The notes under the pieces: generated by a model
The model's input: the letters and a program-made list of their open reading frames with translations, nothing else
What the model was told of the DNA's origin: nothing
Databases searched by the model: none
Shown: piece by piece, positions 43,042 through 50,629 of the stretch
Layout of the letters: every line of letters starts with the position of its first letter
How positions within the stretch are numbered: the first letter of the stretch is position 1
Position numbers and translations under genes: made by a program
Assembly: GCF_000238915.1 (NCBI RefSeq)
Contig: NZ_BAEG01000010.1
Location: 54,159-118,158 of the forward strand
DNA length: 64,000 bases
Direction of reading: 5' to 3'
Source: Arthrobacter globiformis NBRC 12137
GTDB taxonomy: Bacteria; Actinomycetota; Actinomycetes; Actinomycetales; Micrococcaceae

Positions 43042-43077
43042 CGCCGCCGCGGGCCGTGCGCCCGCGGCGGCGGTTTT
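43042..43077 (+). terminator. Intrinsic terminator of purU
   Basis: Perfect 13-bp GC stem (43042-43054 and 43060-43072), 5-nt loop, then GTTTT, 18 nt after the purU stop. Confidence 0.92.
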
Positions 43078-43103
43078 CGGTGGCGGTTCCCACGCGGCGG
43101 GTT

Positions 43104-43121
43104 TTAACCAAGACTGGTTAA
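43104..43121 (+). promoter_or_regulatory. Palindromic operator-like site before the methyltransferase
   Basis: TTAACCA-AGAC-TGGTTAA is a perfect 7-bp inverted repeat ending 4 nt before the ATG at 43126. A bound dimeric regulator would block translation start or the promoter. The AT-rich arms stand out from the surrounding GC-rich sequence. The regulator is unknown. Confidence 0.5.
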
Positions 43122-43125
43122 CACG

Positions 43126-43485
43126 ATGACTCTGCTGACGGAAACCTCACTGGAACCCTTCATCGCCCTGCTCAAGGCCCAAGGCAGGCACGCCGTGCTG
43201 GACGTGTGCTGCGGCCCGGGCGACGACGGCCTCCGGTTCGTCCAGGCCGGAATCCACTACACGGGCGTTGATCCCTTCGACGGCAACGTCAGGTACGCCA
43301 TGGCCCGCCGCCTGAGTGTGTCCGTGGCGGACCCCACGCGCCTGCCTTTCGCCGCGAATACGTTCCCCGCGGTCTGGGCGGTCCAGTCACTCGAAGGGCT
43401 GACAGCAGACCAGGCGGAAGACGTCGTGCGGGAGCTTGAGCGCGTGGCAGAGCCCGGTGCGCCGATCGCCGTCGTCCTTCCCTGA
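43126..43485 (+). CDS. Short class I SAM methyltransferase-like protein
   Basis: 119-residue protein with methyltransferase motif I (VLDVCCGPGDDGLRFV, ~24-39), an acidic strand-2 end (TGVDPFDGN) and a motif II/III-like FAANTFPAVWAVQSLEGL. It stops after about half of a normal Rossmann methyltransferase (200 or more residues), so it may be a minimal domain, a truncated remnant or a non-enzymatic relative. Substrate unknown. The start is set by the ATG just after the palindrome. It converges with a small-protein gene 17 bp away. Confidence 0.7.
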   Translation: MTLLTETSLEPFIALLKAQGRHAVLDVCCGPGDDGLRFVQAGIHYTGVDPFDGNVRYAMARRLSVSVADPTRLPFAANTFPAVWAVQSLEGLTADQAEDVVRELERVAEPGAPIAVVLP

Positions 43486-43502
43486 CTGCCGCCGGATCCG
43501 AA

Positions 43503-43652
43503 CTAGACCCGGGACGCTGAGTCCCGGGCCTTCTCTGCCTCGTAAGACCGCAGGCCGTGCTTCACTCCGAGCCGGATGATCCAGTACAGCACTGTGATAC
43601 CGAGCGCAGCCGGAACCGCGAAATAGAGAATGGCGGCCAGTATCCCAAGCAT
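43503..43652 (-). CDS. 49-residue single-helix membrane protein
   Basis: A complete small ORF, ATG 43652 to TAG 43503, with a strong ribosome-binding site (AGGGGGA, 5 nt before the ATG). The product begins MLGILAAILYFAVPAALGIT, continues through one membrane helix to about residue 27, then has a basic, charged C-terminus (RLGVKHGLRSYEAEKARD). I do not recognise a family. Good codon use, ribosome-binding site and membrane pattern support a real gene. Its last codons form one arm of a terminator hairpin. Confidence 0.7.
   Translation of the reverse strand: MLGILAAILYFAVPAALGITVLYWIIRLGVKHGLRSYEAEKARDSASRV
43508..43528. terminator. Bidirectional hairpin overlapping the small-protein gene end
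   Basis: CCCGGGAC-GCTGA-GTCCCGGG is a perfect 8-bp stem. It lies inside the last codons of the 49-residue gene and 22 nt past the methyltransferase stop, so it can act on both convergent transcripts. Confidence 0.6.
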
Positions 43653-43720
43653 GTTTCCCCCTGTGAGCATTCAGTACTGCGCACAGCCTCTCATGCGGCG
43701 CGGCAGCGGGAACAACTCCG

Positions 43721-44689
43721 CTAGGGCGCTGCCCGCCGGTTGTGCCGGACGCGGACCGCGGCGCCGGCGCAGAGTATGACGGCAAGTCCGCCAACAATGA
43801 CCGCCCACGTCAGCTGCTCGCCAAGCAAAACCGCGGCCCAACAGATGCTCATCACCGGCTGCGCGAGCTGGACCTGGCTCACCTGGGACATGGGACCGAT
43901 GGCCAGGCCGCGGTACCAGGCAACGAAGCCCAGAAACATGCTGACGACGCCGAGGTAAGCCAAGGCAGCCCACTGCACCGGCGTGGCCGCGGGCGGCTGC
44001 TGCGACACGGAGAAAGCCACTAGCGCGGTCATCAGGGGCGAGGCGAGGACGAGTGCCCAGGATATGGTCTGCCACGCGCCGAGTTCGCGGGCCAGCAGCC
44101 CTCCCTCGGCGTACCCCACGGCCGCGGCCAGCACCGCGCCGAAGAACAGCAGGTCCGTCCCATGCAGTTGGCCGAAGCCCCCCGGCTGTGCGCTGGCGAA
44201 TGCGACGGCGGCGATGGCGCCCGCTCCTGTCGCGATCCAAAATGCTGCCCGTGGACGCTCGCGGCCGCGGAGCACCGCCATCGTTGCAGTCGCAGCCGGG
44301 AGCAGGGCGATCACCACGGCCCCATGGCTGGCCGGCGCGGCGGTGAGGGCGAAGGACGTAAGCATCGGGAAGCCGACGACGACGCCGCCGGCGACCACCG
44401 CCAGACGAAGCCACTGCACACCGCGCGGCAGGCGCTGGCGTGTCAGCAACAGGGCTGCGGCGGCCAGGACAGCCGCCACCACCGCCCGGGCCGAGCCAAT
44501 GAACAGCGGCGACAGCCCCTCCACGGCGAGGCGGGTAAAGGGAACAGTTAACGAGAAAGCCACTACGCCCAGGAGGCCCCACCAGATTCCGGCAGGTGAG
44601 GCAGCGCCGTGTGGCGAGCCGGCGCCTGACGAAGTTGGCGACGGTATCACTGGGCGGACTGGAACAGTAGCGCTACTATTGTCTCTCAT
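43721..44689 (-). CDS. EamA/DMT family transporter
   Basis: 322-residue drug/metabolite transporter with ten predicted membrane helices in two EamA repeats (~40-170 and ~180-310). Relatives export amino acids or other metabolites. A ~35-residue hydrophilic leader precedes the first helix. ATG 44689 is chosen for length; its codon overlaps the start codon of the divergent MocR-type regulator by 2 nt, so no room is left for untranslated leaders. The MocR regulator next to it likely controls it. Confidence 0.88.
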   Translation of the reverse strand: MRDNSSATVPVRPVIPSPTSSGAGSPHGAASPAGIWWGLLGVVAFSLTVPFTRLAVEGLSPLFIGSARAVVAAVLAAAALLLTRQRLPRGVQWLRLAVVAGGVVVGFPMLTSFALTAAPASHGAVVIALLPAATATMAVLRGRERPRAAFWIATGAGAIAAVAFASAQPGGFGQLHGTDLLFFGAVLAAAVGYAEGGLLARELGAWQTISWALVLASPLMTALVAFSVSQQPPAATPVQWAALAYLGVVSMFLGFVAWYRGLAIGPMSQVSQVQLAQPVMSICWAAVLLGEQLTWAVIVGGLAVILCAGAAVRVRHNRRAAP

Positions 44690-44705
44690 GAACAACGATA
44701 GCAGC
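44674..44705. promoter_or_regulatory. Overlapping divergent leaderless promoters of the EamA and MocR genes
   Basis: TACTAT (44674-44679) lies 8 nt before the MocR ATG at 44688 on the plus strand. On the minus strand a TATCGT box lies about 5 nt before the EamA ATG at 44689. The region is roughly symmetric (GCTACTATTGT ... ACAACGATAGC), which suits one MocR dimer acting on both genes. Each -10 box would lie in or beside the other gene's first codons. Confidence 0.5.
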
Positions 44706-46100
44706 TCCCGGATCGCGTCGCGGCTGAGGGAATGGGTTGCCGCGGCCGCACCGGGATCGCGTCTGCCGTCGACGCGGTCGCTCGTCGCGGAGCACCAGGC
44801 CAGCCCCGTTACTGTCCAAAAGGCATTGCAGGCCCTCACGAGGGAGGGCGTGATCGAGAGCCGTCCGGGGGTGGGGACATTCGTGCGGGCCGTCCGGACC
44901 GCGCGGCCCTCGGACTACGGCTGGCAGACGGCGGCCCTGCGGTCACCGCAGGCCCCGCTTCGGCCAGGTTCCGCTGCAATGCGCACCGCATCGAACGACG
45001 TCATTGCGTTCCATTCCGGCTATCCGGACCGCGAGCTCCTGCCGGAGCGGCTGGTGCGCGCGGCGCTCACGCGGGCGGCCCGCGGCGAGGCAGCGTTGTC
45101 CCGTCCCCCGGCGGCAGGGCTTCCCGAGCTGCAATCCTGGTTTGCCCATGAGCTGGGAAGCTCCACCCCGGCCGGCATTACGCCGCCAACCCCGAGCGAC
45201 GTCGTCGTGCTTCCGGGCAGCCAAAGCGGCCTCAGCTCCATCTTCAGGGCGCTCGTCGGCTACGGACAGCCGCTCCTCATGGAGTCCCCGACCTACTGGG
45301 GCGCCATCCTGGCCGCGGCGCAGGCCGGCGTCCGGGTCATCCCCGTACCGAGCGGTGCCGGCGGACCGGACCCGGCCGAGCTGGCCCGCGCCTTCGAGGA
45401 GACGGGCGCCCGGATGTTCTATGCGCAGCCGAACTACGCGAACCCCACCGGCGCGCAGTGGGACGGCCGGCGCGGCGAACAGGTACTGGACGTCGTGCGC
45501 AAGAACGGCGCCTTCCTCCTCGAGGACGACTGGGCACACGACTTTGGCATCACCACCACACCCCAACCCGTGGCGGCCCGCGACGATTCGGGCCACGTTG
45601 TGTATCTCCGTTCACTGACCAAGAGCGTCTCCCCTGCCATCCGCGTGGCCGCCGTCATCGCCCGCGGCCCGGCGCGCGAACGCATCCTGGCCGACCGGGC
45701 AGCCGAGTCGATGTATGTCAGCGGCCTGCTCCAGGCCGCTGCACTCGACGTCGTCACGCAGCCGGCCTGGCAGACCCACCTGAGGAGCCTCCGGCACCAG
45801 CTCCAGTCCCGCCGCGATCTGCTGCTCACGAGCCTGATTCAGCACGCGCCCCAGGCCCATATCGAGAATGTCCCGAAGGGTGGGCTGAACCTGTGGGCAC
45901 GTCTTCCGGACGGGACCGACGCCGAACAGCTCGCCCGGAACTGCGAAAGCGCCGGCGTCATCATTGCTGCCGGAGCGGAGTGGTTCCCGGCCGAACCTGC
46001 CGGGCCTTTCATCCGGCTCAACTACGCGGGCCCCAACCCGGGAGCCTTCACCGAGGGCACCCGGATTCTTGGCGAGCAGCTCTCACGGGCCCTCGGGTAA
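44688..46100 (+). CDS. MocR-type PLP-dependent transcriptional regulator (GntR family)
   Basis: 470-residue regulator. The N-terminal GntR winged helix (~5-70; PSTRSLVAEHQASPVTVQKA) is joined to a fold-type I aminotransferase domain. The PLP lysine is in YLRSLTKSVSP, and FYAQPNYANPTGAQW and LLEDDWAHDF are further cofactor motifs. Such proteins sense PLP-linked amino compounds and usually control a divergent transporter or enzyme gene, here the EamA exporter. ATG 44688 has no ribosome-binding site but a TACTAT box 8 nt upstream. The in-frame extension upstream crosses the EamA gene and is spurious. Confidence 0.92.
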   Translation: MNNDSSSRIASRLREWVAAAAPGSRLPSTRSLVAEHQASPVTVQKALQALTREGVIESRPGVGTFVRAVRTARPSDYGWQTAALRSPQAPLRPGSAAMRTASNDVIAFHSGYPDRELLPERLVRAALTRAARGEAALSRPPAAGLPELQSWFAHELGSSTPAGITPPTPSDVVVLPGSQSGLSSIFRALVGYGQPLLMESPTYWGAILAAAQAGVRVIPVPSGAGGPDPAELARAFEETGARMFYAQPNYANPTGAQWDGRRGEQVLDVVRKNGAFLLEDDWAHDFGITTTPQPVAARDDSGHVVYLRSLTKSVSPAIRVAAVIARGPARERILADRAAESMYVSGLLQAAALDVVTQPAWQTHLRSLRHQLQSRRDLLLTSLIQHAPQAHIENVPKGGLNLWARLPDGTDAEQLARNCESAGVIIAAGAEWFPAEPAGPFIRLNYAGPNPGAFTEGTRILGEQLSRALG

Positions 46101-46199
46101 TTCTCCTGTTGCGCGCGCACCTAGGATGGGAGTCGTCTTGGTGCGAAGCGCCGGCAGCACGCCGGCCAGGGCTCCAGCAATGAGAAAGGACGATACTTC

Positions 46200-46520
46200 T
46201 TGGGCTACGTCTATCTGGCGCTGGCGATCGCCGCGGAGGTCCTGGGCACCAGCCTCCTGAAATCGACAGAAGGATTTAGCCGGCTCTGGCCCAGCGTCTG
46301 GTGCCTGGGCTCCTACGGAATTGCCTTCGCGCTGCTGTCGCAGGTGATCAAGAGTGTGCCGGTCGGCGTGGCCTATGCCCTCTGGTCGGGCCTCGGAACT
46401 GTTGCCATCGTGGCCATCGGCGCCGTCTTCCTCGGCGAGGAACTGAACCCCATGAAGGTCCTCGGGATCGCACTGGTGGTGGCCGGCGTCGTCGTCCTGA
46501 ACGTCGGCGGAGCACACTGA
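46200..46520 (+). CDS. SMR family multidrug/guanidinium exporter subunit
   Basis: 106-residue four-helix small multidrug resistance protein. The essential proton/substrate-coupling Glu is in IAAEVLGTSLLK (~13), and PVGVAYALWSGLGTVAI is the conserved helix 3 motif. It works as a dimer exporting cationic compounds. The TTG at 46200 has AGAAAGGA ~10 nt upstream. TAGGAT about 70 nt before the gene is a possible -10 box, leaving a short leader that contains a GCCGGC/GCCGGC hairpin (~46151-46167). No guanidine riboswitch was recognised. Confidence 0.9.
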   Translation: MGYVYLALAIAAEVLGTSLLKSTEGFSRLWPSVWCLGSYGIAFALLSQVIKSVPVGVAYALWSGLGTVAIVAIGAVFLGEELNPMKVLGIALVVAGVVVLNVGGAH

Positions 46521-46573
46521 AGCGCCCTCCGGGAAGACGGTACTCAAAGCCCGGCTTGTCCTAGGCTTGGGGC

Positions 46574-47101
46574 ATGGCTCCCATTTATCCCTTCGCCGGC
46601 GACACGCCGGACATCCACCCCTCCGTGTTCGTTGCCCCGACGGCGTCGGTCATCGGCCGTGCCACGCTCGCCGAGGACGCCAGCGCGTTCTACGGCGTCT
46701 CGGTGCGTGCGGACACCGCCGCCATCACCGTGGGCACCGGCAGCAACCTGCAGGACAACGTGGTCCTGCACGCCGACCCCGGTTTCCCCTGCAGCGTCGG
46801 GGCGCGCGTCAGTGTCGGGCACAGCGCCGTCGTCCATGGCTGCACCGTCGAGGACGACTGCCTCATCGGCATGAGCGCCACCATCCTCAACGGAGCGGTG
46901 ATCGGCGCCGGATCGCTCGTGGCGGCCGGAGCCGTCGTGCTGGAAGGCACGGTCGTCCCGCCCCGCTCGCTCGTGGCCGGGGTCCCGGCCAAGGTCCGCC
47001 GCGAACTCACCGATGAGGAGTTCGACGGCGTGAAGGGGAACGCGGCGCGCTACCGCGAGCTCGCCCGGGCGCACCGCGAACTCCACTGGCACAACCGCTG
47101 A
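46574..47101 (+). CDS. Gamma-carbonic anhydrase family protein
   Basis: 175-residue left-handed beta-helix protein of the gamma-carbonic anhydrase/YrdA family. Hexapeptide repeats run from ~15 to ~130. The metal-binding histidines are in VVLHADPG, VGHSAVVHGCTVED. The C-terminal helix (DEEFDGVKGNAARYRELARA) is typical. Enzyme activity in this subgroup is often weak or unproven. TAGGCT (46562-46567) lies 6 nt before the ATG, so the transcript may be leaderless. A long perfect hairpin follows. Confidence 0.9.
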   Translation: MAPIYPFAGDTPDIHPSVFVAPTASVIGRATLAEDASAFYGVSVRADTAAITVGTGSNLQDNVVLHADPGFPCSVGARVSVGHSAVVHGCTVEDDCLIGMSATILNGAVIGAGSLVAAGAVVLEGTVVPPRSLVAGVPAKVRRELTDEEFDGVKGNAARYRELARAHRELHWHNR

Positions 47102-47136
47102 GCCGAGGACCCGCATCCGGTGCCAGGACGCCAAAA

Positions 47137-47174
47137 CGGTCGGGGGACACCCGGAGTCGGGTGTCCCCCGACCG
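47137..47174. terminator. Strong bidirectional terminator
   Basis: Perfect 17-bp stem (47137-47153 and 47158-47174) with a GAGT loop between the carbonic anhydrase-like gene and the convergent monooxygenase gene. On the minus strand TTTT follows the stem. Confidence 0.92.
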
Positions 47175-47218
47175 CTGGCGCGTCCCAGTACCATTCCGGT
47201 GTCGCCGGCTCCGCCCAC

Positions 47219-48955
47219 CTAGTCCAGGCTGATCGGTCCCAGCTCGTCCAGCAGGTCGCCGGGGCCGGGGTTGCCCGGTGCCGATGAGCCGCCGAGGTGG
47301 TTCAGCACGCCCCACACCGCGTTCAGGCCCGTGGTCACTGCCCCCTCGGCCCAGCCGGCGGTGAAGGAGACGTCGTCGCCGGCGAGGAAGATCCCGCGCT
47401 GGCTTTCCGGCAGCTGGTCCTGCTTGAAGTGGGTGAACAGCCGCTGCTGGTAGCGGTAGTGGCCGGGCAGGTTCGCCTTGAACGCGCCCATGAAGTTGGG
47501 GTCGGCCTCCCAGGAGACAGTGATGGGCTGGCCCACGATGTGGCTGGCGATGTCCACGCCGGGGTAGATCTGCTCGAGGGAGTGCAGCATCAGCTCCACC
47601 CGCTCGTCGGCGTCGAGTGCCAGCCACTTCAGGGCGTCATCGTTCCAGGTGTAGGACAGCAGGATCACGGCCGGCTGGTCGGGCCCGTTGTCCAGCAGGT
47701 ACGTGGCGCGGTTAAGCCGGTCCGTGAGCGTCATGGACAGCACTTCCCGGCCCGTCTCCGGATCGATGTCCTTCCAGAACGGCCGGTCGACCATCACGAA
47801 CGTCTTGGACGACTGCATGTAGTGCGAGCGCTCGATCGCCGTCCACAGCTCAGCCGGGAACAGCGCCTCCTCGGTGTGGATCCGGGTGGACAGAAGCCAC
47901 GACTGGCAGGTGGTGACCACGGCCGGGTAGGCGGCTTCCCTCCCCCAGCGTTCCCGGATGCGGAGGTTGCCGTCGGCGTCGCGGCTGATCCGTTCCACCG
48001 CTCCGCGCGGGGAGCCGGAGTGCAGGGACGCCAGGGACGTCCCCTCTGGCCAGTGCGCCATGCCCGACGGCGCGTGGCGCCAGAGTGCCTCGGGGAGCCT
48101 TTGCGCTCCCCCGGCGATGAGCCGGTGCTGGTCGTCGGCGTCGGTATAGACGACGCGGAGGATTTCCAGGATCGAGTTGGGGAAGTCGGTGTCCCAGCCG
48201 CCGGTGCCGAAGCCGACCTGGCCGAACGCCTCGCGGTGCGCGAAGCCCGCCTTCCGGAACGACTGGCTGCCGGCGATGAAGCCGTAGAACGTCTCCTCGT
48301 CGAGCTCCGGAAGAAGCTCATTCCACAGCTCCTTGATCCGGGTTGTGTCCCGCGCCCGGATGGCCTCCTGCATCTGGGTGAACTGCGCGCCGTCGTTCAC
48401 GGCCGCCTTCCAGGCATCGGCCACTTCGCGGAAGAACGGCGGCAGGTCCGCGGAGGTGGCGGCGTAGTGCTTCTGCCCCGCCAGTTCAATCACGGTGCTG
48501 GAGGTCACCGGTGCCAGCGGGTTGGGGAAGTCCCGCGTCTCCAGGCCCAGCAGGTCCACATAGTGGTAAAACGCCTTGCCTGACACCGGGAACCGCATGC
48601 CGCCCAGGTCCGCCACCACATCCGGGGCTGACGGGAAGCTGGCGGTGCGCAGGCGCCCGCCGAGCTGGTCCGCTTCGTAGAGCACCGGACGCAGCCCGAG
48701 CCGCATCAGTTCGTACGCCGTCACCAGCCCGGACAGCCCGGCGCCCACCACGGCGACTTCGGTGCCGTGCAGTTCCGGCGGGACCGAACCAAGGCCGTCC
48801 GGGTGGGACAGGTAGTGGTCGTAACTGAACGGGAAGTCCGGGTTCAGCATGGTCACCGGGGCCTGGCCCGGTGACCCGGCCCCGGGCAAGATGCCGGGTG
48901 CTGCGGTGGTGGTGCTGGACGGATCGGATGCCGGCAGTTCGGTAGCGGTTGTCAT
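47219..48955 (-). CDS. davB: FAD-dependent L-lysine 2-monooxygenase (DavB type)
   Basis: 578-residue flavin amine-oxidase-fold enzyme. Sequence features match Pseudomonas DavB throughout: the N-terminal PDFPFSYDHYLSHPDGLGS, FAD motif GAGLSGLVTAYEL (~70), GGMRFPVS, FYHYVDLLGLET, GQVGFGTGGWDTDFPNS, MQSSKTFVMVDRPFWKD and the C-terminal GDDVSFTAGWAEGAVTT. DavB oxidatively decarboxylates L-lysine to 5-aminovaleramide. Tryptophan 2-monooxygenase is the nearest alternative in the family. A ~35-residue Ser/Thr/Pro leader precedes the fold. ATG 48955 has GGAG ~11 nt upstream. The neighbours (permease, PucR-type regulator, nitrilase-type amidase) fit a lysine catabolic unit. Confidence 0.87.
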   Translation of the reverse strand: MTTATELPASDPSSTTTAAPGILPGAGSPGQAPVTMLNPDFPFSYDHYLSHPDGLGSVPPELHGTEVAVVGAGLSGLVTAYELMRLGLRPVLYEADQLGGRLRTASFPSAPDVVADLGGMRFPVSGKAFYHYVDLLGLETRDFPNPLAPVTSSTVIELAGQKHYAATSADLPPFFREVADAWKAAVNDGAQFTQMQEAIRARDTTRIKELWNELLPELDEETFYGFIAGSQSFRKAGFAHREAFGQVGFGTGGWDTDFPNSILEILRVVYTDADDQHRLIAGGAQRLPEALWRHAPSGMAHWPEGTSLASLHSGSPRGAVERISRDADGNLRIRERWGREAAYPAVVTTCQSWLLSTRIHTEEALFPAELWTAIERSHYMQSSKTFVMVDRPFWKDIDPETGREVLSMTLTDRLNRATYLLDNGPDQPAVILLSYTWNDDALKWLALDADERVELMLHSLEQIYPGVDIASHIVGQPITVSWEADPNFMGAFKANLPGHYRYQQRLFTHFKQDQLPESQRGIFLAGDDVSFTAGWAEGAVTTGLNAVWGVLNHLGGSSAPGNPGPGDLLDELGPISLD

Positions 48956-48988
48956 GGAAGGTGTGTCTCCGTGGTCTCGTCTGTTGTC

Positions 48989-50530
48989 TTACTGGTGAAA
49001 GATTGTCGCTTCAGCGGGTGCGGGAGTTGGGGAAAAATCACGGCCGGATAGCTCACGGTATTCCTCCTGCCCCAGCGCGGCCACCCGCGAGTGCCTCCTG
49101 CCGTAGCCGAAGTAGGCGGCCAGTCCCACGAGCATCCAGACTCCGAAGGTCACCCACGTTTCGGCACCCAGGTTGGCCATCAGGTAGACGCACATCAGTG
49201 CGCCCAGGATCGGTGTCAGCGGGAACAGCGGAACCCGGAAGGTCCGCCTGAGCTCCGGCCTAGTGCGGCGGAGGTAGATGACGGCCACGTTCACCAGGGC
49301 GAAGGCGAACAGGGTGCCGATGCTGGTGGCATCCGCGAGCGCCCCGAGCGGGACCAGCCCGGCGGTGAGGGCGACGGCGATTCCCACGATCAGAGTTCCG
49401 GCAACGGGTGTGCCGGTGCGGTGGGAGACGCGGCCAAAGACGCCGGGCACCAGCCCGTCGCGGGACATGGAAAGAAGGATGCGGGTCTGTCCGTAGAGGA
49501 CGGTCAGCACGATGCTGGCAATGGCGAGTACAGCGCCGACGGCGAATACCAGCGCAATCCACGGCTGGCCGGTGACTTCCTCCAGGATCTTCACCAGGGC
49601 AGCCTCGGTGCCGTCGAACCAGCCCCACGGGCGGGCGCCGATGGCGGCAACGGCAACCAGCACGTAGATGGTGGTCACTATCAGCATGGACAGCATGATG
49701 GCCCGGGGCAGGTCGCGCTTGGGATTGCGGGCCTCCTCGCCCGCGGTGGAGGCGGCGTCGAAGCCGATGTAGGAGAAGAACACCCGGGAGGCGGCAGCCG
49801 AGACGCCGGCGGCGCCCATGGGCAGGAGCGGCTCGAAGTGGCCGCCGTTGAAGGCGGTAAAGGCCACGGCGCAGAAGAAGGCCAGGATGCCCACCTTGAC
49901 CAGCACGATCGCAGTGTTGATCCACGCGCTCTCCTTGGCGCCGCGGACCAGCAGGACCATGGCCAGCACCACGATCACCATGGCCGGGATGTTGACCAGG
50001 CCGCCGTCGCCCGGAGGCTGCGACACCGCATCCGGCAGGGCGAGCCCGAAGACCGCCAGCGCTTCGTTGACGTACTGGCCGGCGCCCACTGCCACCGCTG
50101 CCACGGAAACGGCGTACTCAAGCACGAGGCACCAGCCGCAGATCCAGGCCATGCCCTCACCCATGGTGGCGTACGTGTAGGAGTAGCTGGAGCCCGCCGC
50201 CGGCACCAGGCCAGCCATTTCGGCGTAGGACACGGCGGAAAGCAGCGCGGCCAGTCCGGCAATGGCGAACGAGATCCAGATGGCCGGCCCGGCCAGCGGC
50301 ACGGATTCGCCCAGGATCACGAGGATGCCGGTGCCGAGGGTGGCGCCCACGCTGATCATCGTCAGCTGCATGACCCCGAAGCTGCGGACCAGACGGGTTC
50401 CCCCATGGCCGGTCTCGGCTTCCCGGACCATCTGCCCGATCGGCTTGCGGCGGAGCAGCTGGGCTGCCAGCCCGGGGCGGCCGGCCTGCACCGGAGGCCG
50501 CTGTCCTGCTTGGGTGGGCACAGTCATCAT
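48989..50530 (-). CDS. APC family amino acid permease
   Basis: 513-residue transporter of the amino acid-polyamine-organocation superfamily with at least twelve membrane helices. The helix 1 substrate-binding glycine motif is VGATLGTGILVIL, helix 6 is FFSYIGFDAASTAGEEARNP, and the length suits the cationic amino acid transporter group. It lies 33 bp upstream of davB on the same strand, so it most likely imports lysine for DavB (inference). The start is one of two adjacent ATGs (50530 or 50527) after GGACG. Divergent from the PucR-type regulator. Confidence 0.9.
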   Translation of the reverse strand: MMTVPTQAGQRPPVQAGRPGLAAQLLRRKPIGQMVREAETGHGGTRLVRSFGVMQLTMISVGATLGTGILVILGESVPLAGPAIWISFAIAGLAALLSAVSYAEMAGLVPAAGSSYSYTYATMGEGMAWICGWCLVLEYAVSVAAVAVGAGQYVNEALAVFGLALPDAVSQPPGDGGLVNIPAMVIVVLAMVLLVRGAKESAWINTAIVLVKVGILAFFCAVAFTAFNGGHFEPLLPMGAAGVSAAASRVFFSYIGFDAASTAGEEARNPKRDLPRAIMLSMLIVTTIYVLVAVAAIGARPWGWFDGTEAALVKILEEVTGQPWIALVFAVGAVLAIASIVLTVLYGQTRILLSMSRDGLVPGVFGRVSHRTGTPVAGTLIVGIAVALTAGLVPLGALADATSIGTLFAFALVNVAVIYLRRTRPELRRTFRVPLFPLTPILGALMCVYLMANLGAETWVTFGVWMLVGLAAYFGYGRRHSRVAALGQEEYRELSGRDFSPTPAPAEATIFHQ

Positions 50531-50629
50531 TGACGTCCGTTCGTGAGTAGTTGGGGGCTTTCCGTCGCTCCAGCCTAGGCGTGTGAGTCACCTCTCAATG
50601 CTGTGCAAAATGACCTAGAGTGTTCTGGC

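Noticed and set aside
43983..44687. N-terminal extension of the MocR-type regulator
   Set aside because: The frame is open but runs antisense through the EamA gene; the GntR domain starts right after ATG 44688, matching family architecture.
46101..46199. Guanidine riboswitch before the SMR exporter gene
   Set aside because: SMR genes often follow ykkC or mini-ykkC RNAs, but the conserved loops (ACGR hairpin pairs or the ykkC core) are not found; only a small GCCGGC hairpin is present.
47219..48955. Tryptophan 2-monooxygenase (auxin pathway) with an indoleacetamide hydrolase
   Set aside because: The sequence follows DavB in its diagnostic stretches, and the paired amidase is of the nitrilase superfamily, not the amidase-signature family of IaaH.
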